64,000 nucleotides of DNA from Luteolibacter sp. SL250 (GTDB taxonomy: Bacteria > Verrucomicrobiota > Verrucomicrobiia > Verrucomicrobiales > Akkermansiaceae), in assembly GCF_026625605.1 (NCBI RefSeq), contig NZ_CP113054.1, forward strand, positions 1,364,001 to 1,428,000, in the 5' to 3' direction. Of this stretch, positions 1 to 8,112 are shown one piece after another (the first letter of the stretch is position 1; every line of letters starts with the position of its first letter). The position numbers and the translations under genes were made by a program. The notes under the pieces were generated by a model, which ran no database searches, was not told the DNA's origin, and saw only the letters and a list, made by a program, of their open reading frames with translations.

Positions 1-251
1 AGGTGGAGCTCTACCGGGTGAAGGACATGCTGATGGTGCGTCCGTGGTGGATGCGTCTGACGGGACTGGCTTCCGTCATCCTCGAAACCTCCGACCGCTC
101 CCAGCCAACCTTGGAGATCCCCGCCGTCCGTGGCGGGATGGAGCTGCGCGAACAACTCCGCAAACAGGTTGAGCTGCAGCGGGACCGGAAGCGTGTGCGG
201 GAAATGGATTTCCAGGATTCCGGGCTGGAGGGGCCGGTGGATGCGGTTTGA
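1..251 (+). CDS. PH-domain (bPH_2/YdbS-like) protein, C-terminal part
   Basis: The reading frame is open from the window edge to a TGA at 249-251, so only the last ~82 residues are seen. They read as the final strands and helix of a bacterial PH domain of the YdbS/YdbT (bPH_2) kind: an 'LYRVKDM' strand, 'RPWWMRLTGLASVILETSD', then a Leu/Arg-rich helix ending 'RKRVREMDF'. Family members are usually small membrane-anchored proteins with two N-terminal transmembrane helices, which would lie upstream of the window. The GTG at position 3 is probably internal. The specific role is unknown. Confidence 0.75.
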   Translation, partial: VELYRVKDMLMVRPWWMRLTGLASVILETSDRSQPTLEIPAVRGGMELREQLRKQVELQRDRKRVREMDFQDSGLEGPVDAV

Positions 252-309
252 TAAAAATTCCGCATTTCCCCGGAACCATCATAAAACCTTTGATCTAAAT
301 GAAAGTTTG

Positions 310-324
310 GATTAGTTACTAATC
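310..324. promoter_or_regulatory. Perfect palindrome, possible operator
   Basis: GATTAGT-T-ACTAATC is a perfect inverted repeat with 7 bp arms and one central base. It sits in an AT-rich pocket 60 bp after the PH-domain gene and about 130 bp before an intrinsic terminator. This is consistent with a protein-binding site near a promoter for a short transcript. No regulator can be assigned. Confidence 0.35.
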
Positions 325-457
325 AACCGCGAGGTGCTGGTCGTTCCCAAGACAGCCGACATCCGCGCCCGCAGCCTTGTTAAGCTCATAAACTGCAATC
401 GGAGACCGGGGGGAATCCATTGTGGGGGAGCTGGAGCGAGTGACTGCGGAAAATCTC

Positions 458-511
458 CCAAGGGGCGCGAATCCGAAATGCTATCCCGGATCCGCGCCCT
501 TTGGCTTTTTT
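458..511 (+). terminator. Strong intrinsic terminator
   Basis: An 18 bp stem (458-475 with 487-504) has one G-U pair and one mismatch, an 11-base loop, then C and six T residues (506-511). It precedes the permease start (705), so it must end the upstream PH-domain transcript or an unannotated small RNA. Confidence 0.8.
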
Positions 512-704
512 GTTTCCGGGGCTTTCCAGACAGGAATGGCGGTTTGCCCTGCGGATGACGACGCGGAGCTCTGGCTTCAACCGGCTTGGTTTCGCCGGGA
601 AGTCTTGCAGGAACCTGATGTCCCGGTCTGTTCCGGGGGCCTCGGTCTTGGTGTGTTCTCTTTCTGGACACCTTCGCCGCCAACGGCCAGAGTCGGCGCA
701 CCCC

Positions 705-1829
705 ATGCGGATTTCTGACCGATATCTCGGAAAACAAGTGCTGTTTGGCACGATCTACGCCGTGCTCGTGCTGAGCGTGGTTCTGGTTCTGGGCAGTCTT
801 TTCAAGGAGATCCGCAGCCTGTTGGTCGAGCAAAAGGCTCCACCGATGCTGCTGGTGCGTTTCGTCATCAGCGTCCTGCCGTTTTCGCTGATGTTCACCA
901 TTCCCTGGGGATTCCTCACGGCGGTGCTGCTGGTTTTTGGCAGGCTTTCCACGGACCATGAAGTTACCGCTTTCCGGGTCGCGGGGATGAGCTTGCCCCG
1001 GCTGGCGCTGCCGGTGTTCATCATTGGCGCCGCGCTATCCGGTGTCTGCCTGTATCTGAACGTGAATGTGGTGCCGCTGGCAAAGGCATCCGTTCAGGAT
1101 CTGGCGATGGATGAGGTGAAGAAGGATCCCCGGGCATTGCTGGACCCCGGCAAGGTGCAGGCATTCCTGAAGGAGTCGAAGAGCGGTTCGAACCTGTTGT
1201 TCGTAGAGGGGAAGAAGGGCGATGATCTGGCCGGCTTCCACTTGTACTGGAACAGGAAACTGGAGGACGGGGAGGATGGGGAAGAAGCGAGATCGGAAAG
1301 GACCTACGTCCACGCGGAAGGTGCCTCCATCAAGGTGGACAACGAGAAACGCCAGTTCAGCCTCCGGTTGCTCAACGCCTTTTTCGAAGCGAAGCAGGCG
1401 AACGGTCCGCCGAACATCGGTCTGAGTGGTGCGGCGGAGCCGCTGGTGCTTCCCTATGACTGGAAGGCACCACGGAAGAAGGCGAACTCCATGACCAACG
1501 CGGAGATCCGCCAGTACCTGCGGGCGAAGCCTGACCTGGAGTTGCGGAAGCAGGTGGATTTCCGCTCTGAGATCACCAAGCGGTTCTCCTTCTCGATGGC
1601 GTGCTTCGCCTTCGCGTTCGTGGCGGTGCCGCTGGGGCTGAAGAGCCGCCGGAAGGACACCTCCACCGGGCTCGTGCTCAGTCTGCTGCTGGGCGCGGGA
1701 TACTTCCTCTTTTCCGTTTTTTCCGCTGAGTTCGAAACGGACCTCGGTGCGACGGTCACGCTTTGGTTGCCGAACGTTCTTTGTGTCTTGGTCGGGTTAT
1801 TCCTGTTCCGGAGAGCGAAGTTCAAGTAA
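705..1829 (+). CDS. LptF/LptG family permease
   Basis: A 374-residue inner-membrane protein of the YjgP/YjgQ family. These proteins form the transmembrane part of the LptBFG ABC exporter that lifts lipopolysaccharide from the inner membrane onto the LptC-A-D bridge. Layout matches the family: N-terminal membrane helices (starting 'RYLGKQVLFGTIYAVL'), a periplasmic beta-jellyroll middle (residues ~120-270), and three helices at the end after 'LKSRRKDTSTGLVLSLLL'. The ATG at 705 is chosen because the homologous sequence begins at 'MRISDRYLG'; upstream codons are not protein-like. LptF cannot be told from LptG by eye. The partner permease and the ATPase are not in the window. A SulP gene follows after 15 bp. 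Confidence 0.88.
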   Translation: MRISDRYLGKQVLFGTIYAVLVLSVVLVLGSLFKEIRSLLVEQKAPPMLLVRFVISVLPFSLMFTIPWGFLTAVLLVFGRLSTDHEVTAFRVAGMSLPRLALPVFIIGAALSGVCLYLNVNVVPLAKASVQDLAMDEVKKDPRALLDPGKVQAFLKESKSGSNLLFVEGKKGDDLAGFHLYWNRKLEDGEDGEEARSERTYVHAEGASIKVDNEKRQFSLRLLNAFFEAKQANGPPNIGLSGAAEPLVLPYDWKAPRKKANSMTNAEIRQYLRAKPDLELRKQVDFRSEITKRFSFSMACFAFAFVAVPLGLKSRRKDTSTGLVLSLLLGAGYFLFSVFSAEFETDLGATVTLWLPNVLCVLVGLFLFRRAKFK

Positions 1830-1844
1830 CATGGTGGCCGAGGG

Positions 1845-3719
1845 ATGAACACGCGGAAACTGGTCAAGAAGCTCAGCGGAAACATCCGCGCTTTCCTCGA
1901 TTCCGACCACATCAGCCTCACGCCCTTCCTCACGGCGGCGAAGACCTACGACCTTGAGAAGGCGAAGTGGGATGCACGGGCCGCACTGAGCGTGACGATG
2001 CTGTCCGTGGCACAGGCCATCGCCTTCGCGGCCATCGCCGGGCTGCCGGTGGTCTATGGCATCGTCTGCGCGGCGGTGGCCGCCATCATCGCGCCGCTTT
2101 TCGCCGGGTCACGGCATACCATGCTGGGGCCGACGAACGCGACGGCGTTCATGTTGTTCAGCTTCTTTTCGGTGAATCCGGAGCTGGCTTGGCGCTGGCA
2201 TGAACTGATGCCGCTGTTGGTGTGCATGGTGGGGGTGTTCGCCGTGCTGGGCGCCACTTTCCGCGTCGCGGACCTGCTGCAGTACATCTCCCGCAGCGTG
2301 CTGGTGGGCTACATGACCGGGGCCGCCACCCTCATCATGGCGAACCAGATGGTCACGCTGCTGGGTGTGTCCGGGGAGATGGGGTCGCAGTCGTCAGCGA
2401 CCTTCGCGGGCATGCTCTACGGACTGGTGCGGGCGCTGCCGCACACGGACTGGATGTCGCTGCTCATCGGCCTGTCCACGGTGGTCATCTATCTGGCGAT
2501 CCGGAAATGGTTCCCACGGTTCCCGGCCTTCGCCATCGCGCTGGCACTGGCGTCAGCCATCTTCGGGGTGCTGATCCATTTTTCCGTCGGTCCGTTCGGT
2601 GGCGCGGCGGTGTTCGAAACGTTCACCTTTTCCGAATTGATCCCGAAGTTGCCGGATTTCGGGCGGGAGGGGTTCTTCCGGGACGTTTCCTCCCTGCTCG
2701 GTGTGGCGCTCGCCATTTCCTTTCTCGCGTCACTCGAAAACACGCTGATGGCAAAGACGCTGGCCTCCAGCACGGGGGATCGTGCGGATGTGAACCAGGA
2801 CATGCTCTCCGTAGGAATGGCGAACCTGGCCAGCGCCGTCGCCGGCGGCATGCCCGCGTCCGGCTCACTCACCCGCTCCACGCTGAACCTGGAGGCCGGG
2901 GCGCGCACGCGCTTCGCCTCGCTGTTCACGGGCATCTACACGCTGGGCGCCGCGTTGCTCATCGCCGCATCCGTGGGGTGGGGCGCCCCGCTCATCAACT
3001 TCGTGCCGAAGGCGGCCCTGGCCGGGCTGGTCATCGCCCTGTCCATCGGACTCTATAACCGGAAGAACATCCGCATCTGCCTGCGCTCCACCCCGGACGA
3101 TGCGCTGGTGTTGGTGGTCACCTTCCTCGCCACCCTGCTGGCCCCGCTGCACGTCGCCATCTTCATCGGCGTCGCGATCTCGATCATGCTGTTCCTGCGG
3201 AAGGCGAGCCGGCCTTTCCTCATCGAGTATGAATTCAACGACGAGGGCGAACTGAGGGCCATCGCGGAAAAGAAAGGCCGGCCCATCCCGGCGATCTCCA
3301 TCGTCCATGTGGAGGGTGACCTGTTCTTCGGCGCGGCGGACCTCTTCCGCACGCAGATCCAGCGGATCGTCTCGGACCCGGCGATCCAGGTCATCATCCT
3401 GCGGCTGCGGAACGCCCGTCATCTGGATGCGACCAGCGTGATGGCGCTGGAGGATCTCATCCGCTTCATGCGGGCGCGGGGCCTGCATCTTCTCATTTCC
3501 GGAGCGTCGCGGGAGGTGTATCTTCTGCTCAAGAACTCCGGCGTCCTCGCCGCGCTGCAGGAAGGATGCAAGCGGGAGGAAGGGGAGACCAACCTTTTCC
3601 TGAACTCACCCAGCAACCCGAACCTCTCCACCCGCGACGCGCTCAAGCGGGCGCAGGAACTCCTCGGAACGGAAAAGGCGGACATCCGGATCTTCTACGA
3701 CCCCAGCAAGAAGAAGTAA
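1845..3719 (+). CDS. SulP family anion transporter with STAS domain
   Basis: A 624-residue SLC26/SulP-type inner-membrane transporter. Residues ~45-450 hold the multi-helix core, including the conserved early segment 'ALSVTMLSVAQAIAFAAIAG' and the 'GPTNATAF' and 'GGMPASGSLTRS' stretches typical of the substrate region. Residues ~480-590 form a cytoplasmic STAS domain ('VHVEGDLFFGAADLF', 'LRLRNARHLDATS'). Family substrates are sulfate, bicarbonate, chloride or dicarboxylates; the sequence alone does not decide. It starts 15 bp after the permease gene and ends 15 bp before the next, so the three are probably co-transcribed. Confidence 0.9.
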   Translation: MNTRKLVKKLSGNIRAFLDSDHISLTPFLTAAKTYDLEKAKWDARAALSVTMLSVAQAIAFAAIAGLPVVYGIVCAAVAAIIAPLFAGSRHTMLGPTNATAFMLFSFFSVNPELAWRWHELMPLLVCMVGVFAVLGATFRVADLLQYISRSVLVGYMTGAATLIMANQMVTLLGVSGEMGSQSSATFAGMLYGLVRALPHTDWMSLLIGLSTVVIYLAIRKWFPRFPAFAIALALASAIFGVLIHFSVGPFGGAAVFETFTFSELIPKLPDFGREGFFRDVSSLLGVALAISFLASLENTLMAKTLASSTGDRADVNQDMLSVGMANLASAVAGGMPASGSLTRSTLNLEAGARTRFASLFTGIYTLGAALLIAASVGWGAPLINFVPKAALAGLVIALSIGLYNRKNIRICLRSTPDDALVLVVTFLATLLAPLHVAIFIGVAISIMLFLRKASRPFLIEYEFNDEGELRAIAEKKGRPIPAISIVHVEGDLFFGAADLFRTQIQRIVSDPAIQVIILRLRNARHLDATSVMALEDLIRFMRARGLHLLISGASREVYLLLKNSGVLAALQEGCKREEGETNLFLNSPSNPNLSTRDALKRAQELLGTEKADIRIFYDPSKKK

Positions 3720-3734
3720 CCACGCGGCACACCC

Positions 3735-4223
3735 ATGAAAAAGCTCCTCATCCCAGTGGTCGCCCTGGTGGCCGTCGTCGCCGTGCTTCTCTGGTTTTTC
3801 GCGCCGGAGCAGGTGGTGAAGCGCCGCACCGGAAAGCTGATGTCCATCCTCACCATGGAGGAGACCGGCGGGAAGAACGCCCGGCAGTTGAGTTCGCTGG
3901 GACTGGGCGGTCTCGTCGCCGACGAACTGGAACTGGAGACACCCACCATCGAGGAAGCGAACGGCGTCCACCAGCGCACGGACATCGAGAGCGGTTTCGG
4001 CGGGCTGGCACGCATCGCCAACTTCACCAAGTTCGAGGTGGTGGAGTACCACACCATCACCATCAATGGCGAAGAGGCGCGGGTGAACGCCACCATCGAG
4101 GCCATCGTCGCGCTTCCTGCCTACCGTCCGGCCGACGGCCTGTATGAGGTGGAGCTGGACTGGAAGAAGGAGAAGGACGGCATCTGGCGGCTCTCCCGCG
4201 CGAAGTGGCAGGAGACGCGGTGA
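3735..4223 (+). CDS. Conserved hypothetical, single N-terminal membrane segment
   Basis: A 162-residue protein with an N-terminal membrane helix or uncleaved signal ('KKLLIPVVALVAVVAVLLWFF', residues 2-22) followed by a soluble ~140-residue domain that should face the periplasm. The domain has an alpha-plus-beta look with alternating 'YHTITINGEEARVNATIEAI' strands, reminiscent of small SnoaL/NTF2-like or lumazine-binding-like folds. No family could be named. It follows the SulP gene by 15 bp and is likely the last gene of that transcript. Confidence 0.7.
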   Translation: MKKLLIPVVALVAVVAVLLWFFAPEQVVKRRTGKLMSILTMEETGGKNARQLSSLGLGGLVADELELETPTIEEANGVHQRTDIESGFGGLARIANFTKFEVVEYHTITINGEEARVNATIEAIVALPAYRPADGLYEVELDWKKEKDGIWRLSRAKWQETR

Positions 4224-4262
4224 AGCAAAACGCGGTAGGAGCATCCAGGTAAGTTTGAAGAG

Positions 4263-4538
4263 CTATGATTCAACTCTTCGGATCACATCTCCTAGTGACA
4301 GGCCAAGGCAGGTGGTCCAACGCTTGATTACAAGCAATGTGGGTTGCACGTCCGAGCGTTCAGCGAGTGCCAGATATCCGTGGGAAACGCCGCACAACGA
4401 CCCCAAGGTTCTGAAATCGATACCTCTTTTCAGACGCTCCTCCCGAAGAATAGCTTTGATTTTGTGAACGAATAGTTCGCCCGGATCCTCCGGCTCGATG
4501 GCCGGGGATGTAAGCGGGCGTCCTTTCCGTGGAGGCAT
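4263..4538 (-). CDS. XRE-family helix-turn-helix regulator
   Basis: A small DNA-binding protein of about 91 residues from the ATG at 4538 (a TTG at 4556 would add six). Residues ~25-85 form a Cro/C1-type helix-turn-helix: 'FVHKIKAILREERLKRG', then 'DFRTLGSLCGVSHGYLALAE' as helices 2-3, then 'TLLVIKRWTTCLGLSLGDVI'. There is no extra ligand domain. It is transcribed away from the secreted-protein locus that begins at 4662. A 14 bp palindrome (4590-4603) lies in the shared upstream region, so it is the natural candidate for autoregulation and control of the divergent operon. That regulatory link is inferred from position only. Confidence 0.8.
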   Translation of the reverse strand: MPPRKGRPLTSPAIEPEDPGELFVHKIKAILREERLKRGIDFRTLGSLCGVSHGYLALAERSDVQPTLLVIKRWTTCLGLSLGDVIRRVES

Positions 4539-4589
4539 TCCTCCATGTTGATTCAACGGTCGAGGAAGCCGGAGTCATTTTTAACTTGC

Positions 4590-4603
4590 GCTATATATAT
4601 AGC
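4590..4603. promoter_or_regulatory. Candidate operator palindrome between divergent genes
   Basis: GCTATATATATAGC is a perfect 14 bp palindrome in the ~120 bp between the XRE regulator and the divergent exported-protein gene. It resembles an overlapping -10 region. A half-site GCTAT recurs at 4610. The symmetry fits a dimeric Cro/C1-type repressor; binding is inferred. Confidence 0.5.
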
Positions 4604-4661
4604 ACAAAAGCTATTCATTGGCCGTATTCGGTAGTCGCTCATTTACCTGTCCCCTCTTATT

Positions 4662-5168
4662 GTGAAATCCCTCCCCCTTCTCTTGCTCTGCTTCTCGCCT
4701 CCGTGGCTTGCCTGCGCTCAGGAACCTTCCTCATCAGGGCTTCCCGCGCTGGAGGTACTGCCACAGGACATCCTCTCCACCCGCACCGTCCATGACGGCC
4801 TGAGGGATGTGACGTTGCAGAAACTCGATCCTGCCGCGATGGAGGATCAGCGTCTGGCCCTCCCTCCTGCTATGCTCTCTCAGTCTGCTCCTCCGGTTGC
4901 CGAAGCGGAGAGCGTGGAGGAAACGCCCGATTCGAGACCCGTCCATACGCTGGTGATGGGGGCCAGCGTGTACATGCGGGTCCTGCTGGACGTTTACCGC
5001 CGGGACCCGCCGTTGCTGCGCGCACGGTATGAGGCGTACTTGGCCCAAGCCGCCGCCGCGGCTGCGGAAAGGGCCGCCAATCCTCCGGAAAGAAAACCCG
5101 TCGCCATGCGCTACTGGCGGGCGGATGAGGCCGCCATCCGCGCCGCACGGGAAGGGGGCACCCGGTGA
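4662..5168 (+). CDS. Small exported protein, first gene of the protease locus
   Basis: A 168-residue protein starting at GTG. Residues 1-19 form a signal peptide ('KSLPLLLLCFSPPWLACA') with an AxA-like cleavage site before QEP. The mature part is Pro/Ala/Glu-rich and then helical (residues ~95-165, with the run 'YLAQAAAAAAERAANPP'). No family is recognised. Its TGA stop overlaps the GTG start of the large exported protein (5165-5168), which implies translational coupling, so the two probably act in one export or assembly process. It is divergent from the XRE regulator. Confidence 0.65.
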   Translation: MKSLPLLLLCFSPPWLACAQEPSSSGLPALEVLPQDILSTRTVHDGLRDVTLQKLDPAAMEDQRLALPPAMLSQSAPPVAEAESVEETPDSRPVHTLVMGASVYMRVLLDVYRRDPPLLRARYEAYLAQAAAAAAERAANPPERKPVAMRYWRADEAAIRAAREGGTR

Positions 5169-8008
5169 GAGACCGCGCGCTTCCCCTGGCCGTTGTCTTC
5201 TCCGTCCTCGCCGCCGCACCGGTCCATGCCTTCGACAGCAACGGCAACGGCATGAGCGATGTTTGGGAGCTGCTCCACCACCAGCTCGAACTCTTCCCCG
5301 CTGCCACCCCTTTCGGCCCTCAGGAGGACGCGGACGGTGATGGCAGGAGCAACCTGGTGGAAAGCATCGCCGGGACCGATCCGTTCTCCGGGCTGCCTCC
5401 GCTGGGGGTTCACGGAATGGAGATCGTCCCCGCGCCGTGGCCGCCGGACACCTTCCGGTTGGCCGTGCCGTGGTCCCTGCCGGGGAAAACCTACACCCTC
5501 TCCACCAGTCCGGACCTTTCCTCTGCCAGTTGGACCCCGCTGGACCCCATGGCGGGGAACGGGGCGCATCTCATGGTCGATGTCTCGCCGCTCGATGCGC
5601 AGACCAACACCCTGGCGGAACGGAGTTTCTTCCGGTGCGAGGTGGCGGACCAGCCGAACCCGGGTGGAGCCTTCTCGCCGTGGGAGCTTGTCGTCATGGC
5701 CGAGAACCCGCTCGTCTCCGCCTCCATCATGGCGTTGGTGAATCCTCCGGGCGGGGGGAATCCCCCCACCCCGGAAGAGCCTCCCGTGATCCCGGACAGC
5801 GACGGCTCCGGACACACCGATCCCTACGATGCCTCGCCGTTCGACGGGCAGGTGGACTGGTACCGCACGCCGGAAGCGAAGTACCTCCACATCCCCGTGG
5901 ATGGAGCCACCGCCGGCTTCAAGGCGGTGGATGTCTCGGATTCCGGGAGGATCCTCCTCACCCGCACCACGCCGGTGGTGAACTACGCCACCGATCCGGT
6001 GGGGTTGGTATGGGACCCTTCGGCGGAGGGCGCGGCACGGCTCAAGCCGCTCATGTTCGTGCCGGGCAACTTCCAGTTGAACTTCAGGGTCACGGAATGG
6101 AACCCGAATCCCTCCACCACCCACACCGCCGGCACCCCACCGTTGCCGGGTCCCGGCACCCCTTCCAACCGCACGATCACGATGACAGTGGTGATGAAGG
6201 CCATCGCGGAGGATGGCAGCGTGATCGCGGATGTGGACTACACGTTGGAGGAACATGCCGGGAACGCGGAGCAACCTACGCGCTCCGGCCACGCACGACT
6301 GGCCTTCCTCTGGCAGCAGGAGCAGTATCACTCCTGCACCATGCTGGGGGAAAACCACGGCTACCTGGGCAGCGTGGAGGAGCCTTCGTCCACGGAGGGC
6401 CATGCGGTGGGCTTCCACGCTGGCATTGATCCGCCGGTGACCAAGGCGGTTTTCACCCACCAGGTGATTTCCCCTGGTCCCACCTACCCCCGGTCCAATC
6501 TGGCCGTGGAAACCCGGACCACCACGGATCTGACGGCGGGCTCCATGAACGGTCATCTCTTCCACGATTGCACGTTGCCGCCGGAGCCGGTCATCACCCG
6601 CAGCGGACGGATCATGATCAAGAACCGTGTCAGTGCGTCGGAACTCAACCACATCCTTTGCGGCACCGCGCCCACCCAGGTGCTGCCGTATGATCTGGAA
6701 AGCATCAGCGATCTTCCGGATCTTCCCGGTACTGCGGCCACTTGGGGCATCGGGCAGGAGGGCCGGCCGTTCCGCTTTCATAAGGGACAGGGATTCGATC
6801 CTATCGCCAGCCTCACCGGCGTTCTCGCGTTCGACCGCCAGGGCAACGGCATCGGCGACGGAGCGCAGGGCCGTGCGATCTGGCGCAACGCGCGGTGGCA
6901 CACGCTGGAAGCGGCCACCGGAATGCAATCCTTGGCGGACCGGGTGCCGAAGAAGATCACCGCGTCCGGGCTGATCTGGATCGGTGATGAAGGGGCGACG
7001 TCCAACGCGCTGCTCATCCCGGTGGAGGTGGTGACTCCCGCTCTCAATCACGAAGAGGAGGAGATCTTCGACCGCCTGTTTGGCGCGGAGGAACTGAAGG
7101 TGGCGAAGATGGAGGATTCGCTAGACGAGAATGGGGTCCTGGACATCGACGCCGATCCGCATCGGTTCCATGTCCGGATCCCATCAAGGCTCGGGGGAAA
7201 GCCGGTCACGGCGAAGCTTGGGACAGTTGGAAACCTGGATCCGGCGACGGAGATCCCGCTGACGGCGAACCCGTTCCAGCAGGAATCGCAATCGCAGTTG
7301 TTGGTGTCCGACGAGGTGGACGACAACGCGGACGTTCAGGACGAACAACCGGGTGACCGGACCCACCGGATCATGCCGTATGGGGATGTGGAGATCAGCG
7401 AGGTCAAGATCGGATCGGTTAAATATCCGCTCAGCATGAAAGTGCGGGTAAAGCCGCAAAGGATCGCCGAAGTGAGGGTGATTTTCGTCGGGACGGCGAG
7501 TGCCTATCAGGGAGAGTTCACCGAATTTATCAAGGTCGCCAAAGAGCGATTTGCTCAGTCTGGAATCCATCTGGATGTTGATACGAAATCGATACCCGCA
7601 CCGACCACGATAAATGAAGATGATTTTCATCATGACGATGGCGTGGCAAATAATCATTACGGCGGAGGTAATCTTATTCACCAGAATATGAAGGATGTCA
7701 TCGCATTGGCGGATTCAACGGAAGGTGTCGGTCTGCGGACGTTCACTCTTTTTGTCGTGAACAGAATAACTGGAGGTGATGTCGCCGGTCGTGCATTCAC
7801 CAAAAAATACACCGCTCCAATCGACCAGCCATACACGAATAGGGCGGTCCTATCAGCTGAGCATATCATTGAGAACCCACAGGATCCGGGAAATCCTAGA
7901 AAATATACTTTAGGTCACGAATTGGGTCACTTGCTCACCAATGATGGTCACTACGGCGGCGAATACGGAGGACGAATCTTCCTTTATACAAGATTCGGCA
8001 GAATCTGA
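5165..8008 (+). CDS. Large exported protein with C-terminal HExxH zincin domain (3' frameshifted)
   Basis: 947 residues as read. Residues 1-22 are a signal peptide ending 'APVHA'. Residues ~23-80 carry calcium-loop segments ('FDSNGNGMSD', 'DADGDGRSN...GTDPF') as in thrombospondin-type-3/dockerin-like linkers common in secreted Verrucomicrobia proteins. A third loop 'DSDGSGHTDPYDASPFDG' follows near 220. The middle is beta-rich and unrecognised. Near the end lies a zinc-protease signature: H918-E-x-x-H922 with H929, six residues between the last two histidines. The frame then derails after 'GGEYGG' and stops at 8008. One extra base near 7970 would restore 'NLMK' and a homologous tail to 8112, overlapping the next start as ATGA. 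Bases after ~7500 are visibly AT-richer. Function is inferred as a secreted metalloprotease or toxin. Confidence 0.7.
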   Translation: MRDRALPLAVVFSVLAAAPVHAFDSNGNGMSDVWELLHHQLELFPAATPFGPQEDADGDGRSNLVESIAGTDPFSGLPPLGVHGMEIVPAPWPPDTFRLAVPWSLPGKTYTLSTSPDLSSASWTPLDPMAGNGAHLMVDVSPLDAQTNTLAERSFFRCEVADQPNPGGAFSPWELVVMAENPLVSASIMALVNPPGGGNPPTPEEPPVIPDSDGSGHTDPYDASPFDGQVDWYRTPEAKYLHIPVDGATAGFKAVDVSDSGRILLTRTTPVVNYATDPVGLVWDPSAEGAARLKPLMFVPGNFQLNFRVTEWNPNPSTTHTAGTPPLPGPGTPSNRTITMTVVMKAIAEDGSVIADVDYTLEEHAGNAEQPTRSGHARLAFLWQQEQYHSCTMLGENHGYLGSVEEPSSTEGHAVGFHAGIDPPVTKAVFTHQVISPGPTYPRSNLAVETRTTTDLTAGSMNGHLFHDCTLPPEPVITRSGRIMIKNRVSASELNHILCGTAPTQVLPYDLESISDLPDLPGTAATWGIGQEGRPFRFHKGQGFDPIASLTGVLAFDRQGNGIGDGAQGRAIWRNARWHTLEAATGMQSLADRVPKKITASGLIWIGDEGATSNALLIPVEVVTPALNHEEEEIFDRLFGAEELKVAKMEDSLDENGVLDIDADPHRFHVRIPSRLGGKPVTAKLGTVGNLDPATEIPLTANPFQQESQSQLLVSDEVDDNADVQDEQPGDRTHRIMPYGDVEISEVKIGSVKYPLSMKVRVKPQRIAEVRVIFVGTASAYQGEFTEFIKVAKERFAQSGIHLDVDTKSIPAPTTINEDDFHHDDGVANNHYGGGNLIHQNMKDVIALADSTEGVGLRTFTLFVVNRITGGDVAGRAFTKKYTAPIDQPYTNRAVLSAEHIIENPQDPGNPRKYTLGHELGHLLTNDGHYGGEYGGRIFLYTRFGRI
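6871..7051 (+). repeat. 181 bp direct repeat, copy 1
   Basis: This coding segment (encoding 'RAIWRNARWHTLEA...TPALNH') recurs at 9041-9221 with one difference by eye (C6958 versus T9128). Outside the segment the two genes diverge on both sides. It marks the 5' junction of the duplicated protease module. Confidence 0.95.
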
Positions 8009-8112
8009 TGAAAGAAAACCCCGATCCAGTTGATGCACTGGATGGGCCGAAGCGACTTACCATCGAACAGGAAAAGAAGATCAAAAAAAGCTTAGATGAT
8101 TTAAATAAATGA
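7967..8112 (+). other. Out-of-frame tail of the zincin gene (frameshift remnant)
   Basis: In the frame one base away from the protease gene, this stretch encodes a 'TNLPLYKIRQNLMKENPD' segment, then a charged helix containing 'KRLTIEQEKKIKKSL' and a TGA at 8110-8112. The downstream paralogue ends with a matching 'HNLMKDGTF ... KRLKRMQEQMFLQSL' segment. The stop overlaps the ATG of the next gene as ATGA. Together these show that the native gene ran to 8112 and that a single base is missing around 7970, by mutation or sequencing error. Confidence 0.75.

Larger units (their letters stand above)
252..704. other. Intergenic stretch without a supported protein gene
   Basis: Reading frames here have no protein-like composition. 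The frame running into the permease gene from 501 gives a low-complexity Arg/Ser-rich leader and is rejected. The stretch does hold a perfect 15 bp palindrome (310-324) and a strong intrinsic terminator (458-511) pointing rightwards, about 200 bp after the upstream gene and before any downstream gene. That leaves room for a short RNA or a long 3' UTR. No tRNA, SRP RNA or tmRNA motif was recognised. Confidence 0.5.

Noticed and set aside
312..959. A 215-codon open frame on the minus strand across the intergenic stretch and the permease gene
   Set aside because: Arg/Gln/His-rich composition typical of the antisense of a GC-rich gene; it overlaps the conserved permease and has no recognisable family.
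5111..7051. A 646-codon minus-strand open frame opposite the large exported protein
   Set aside because: Antisense shadow: Arg/His/Gly-rich low-complexity, while the plus strand has signal peptide, calcium loops and a zinc site.
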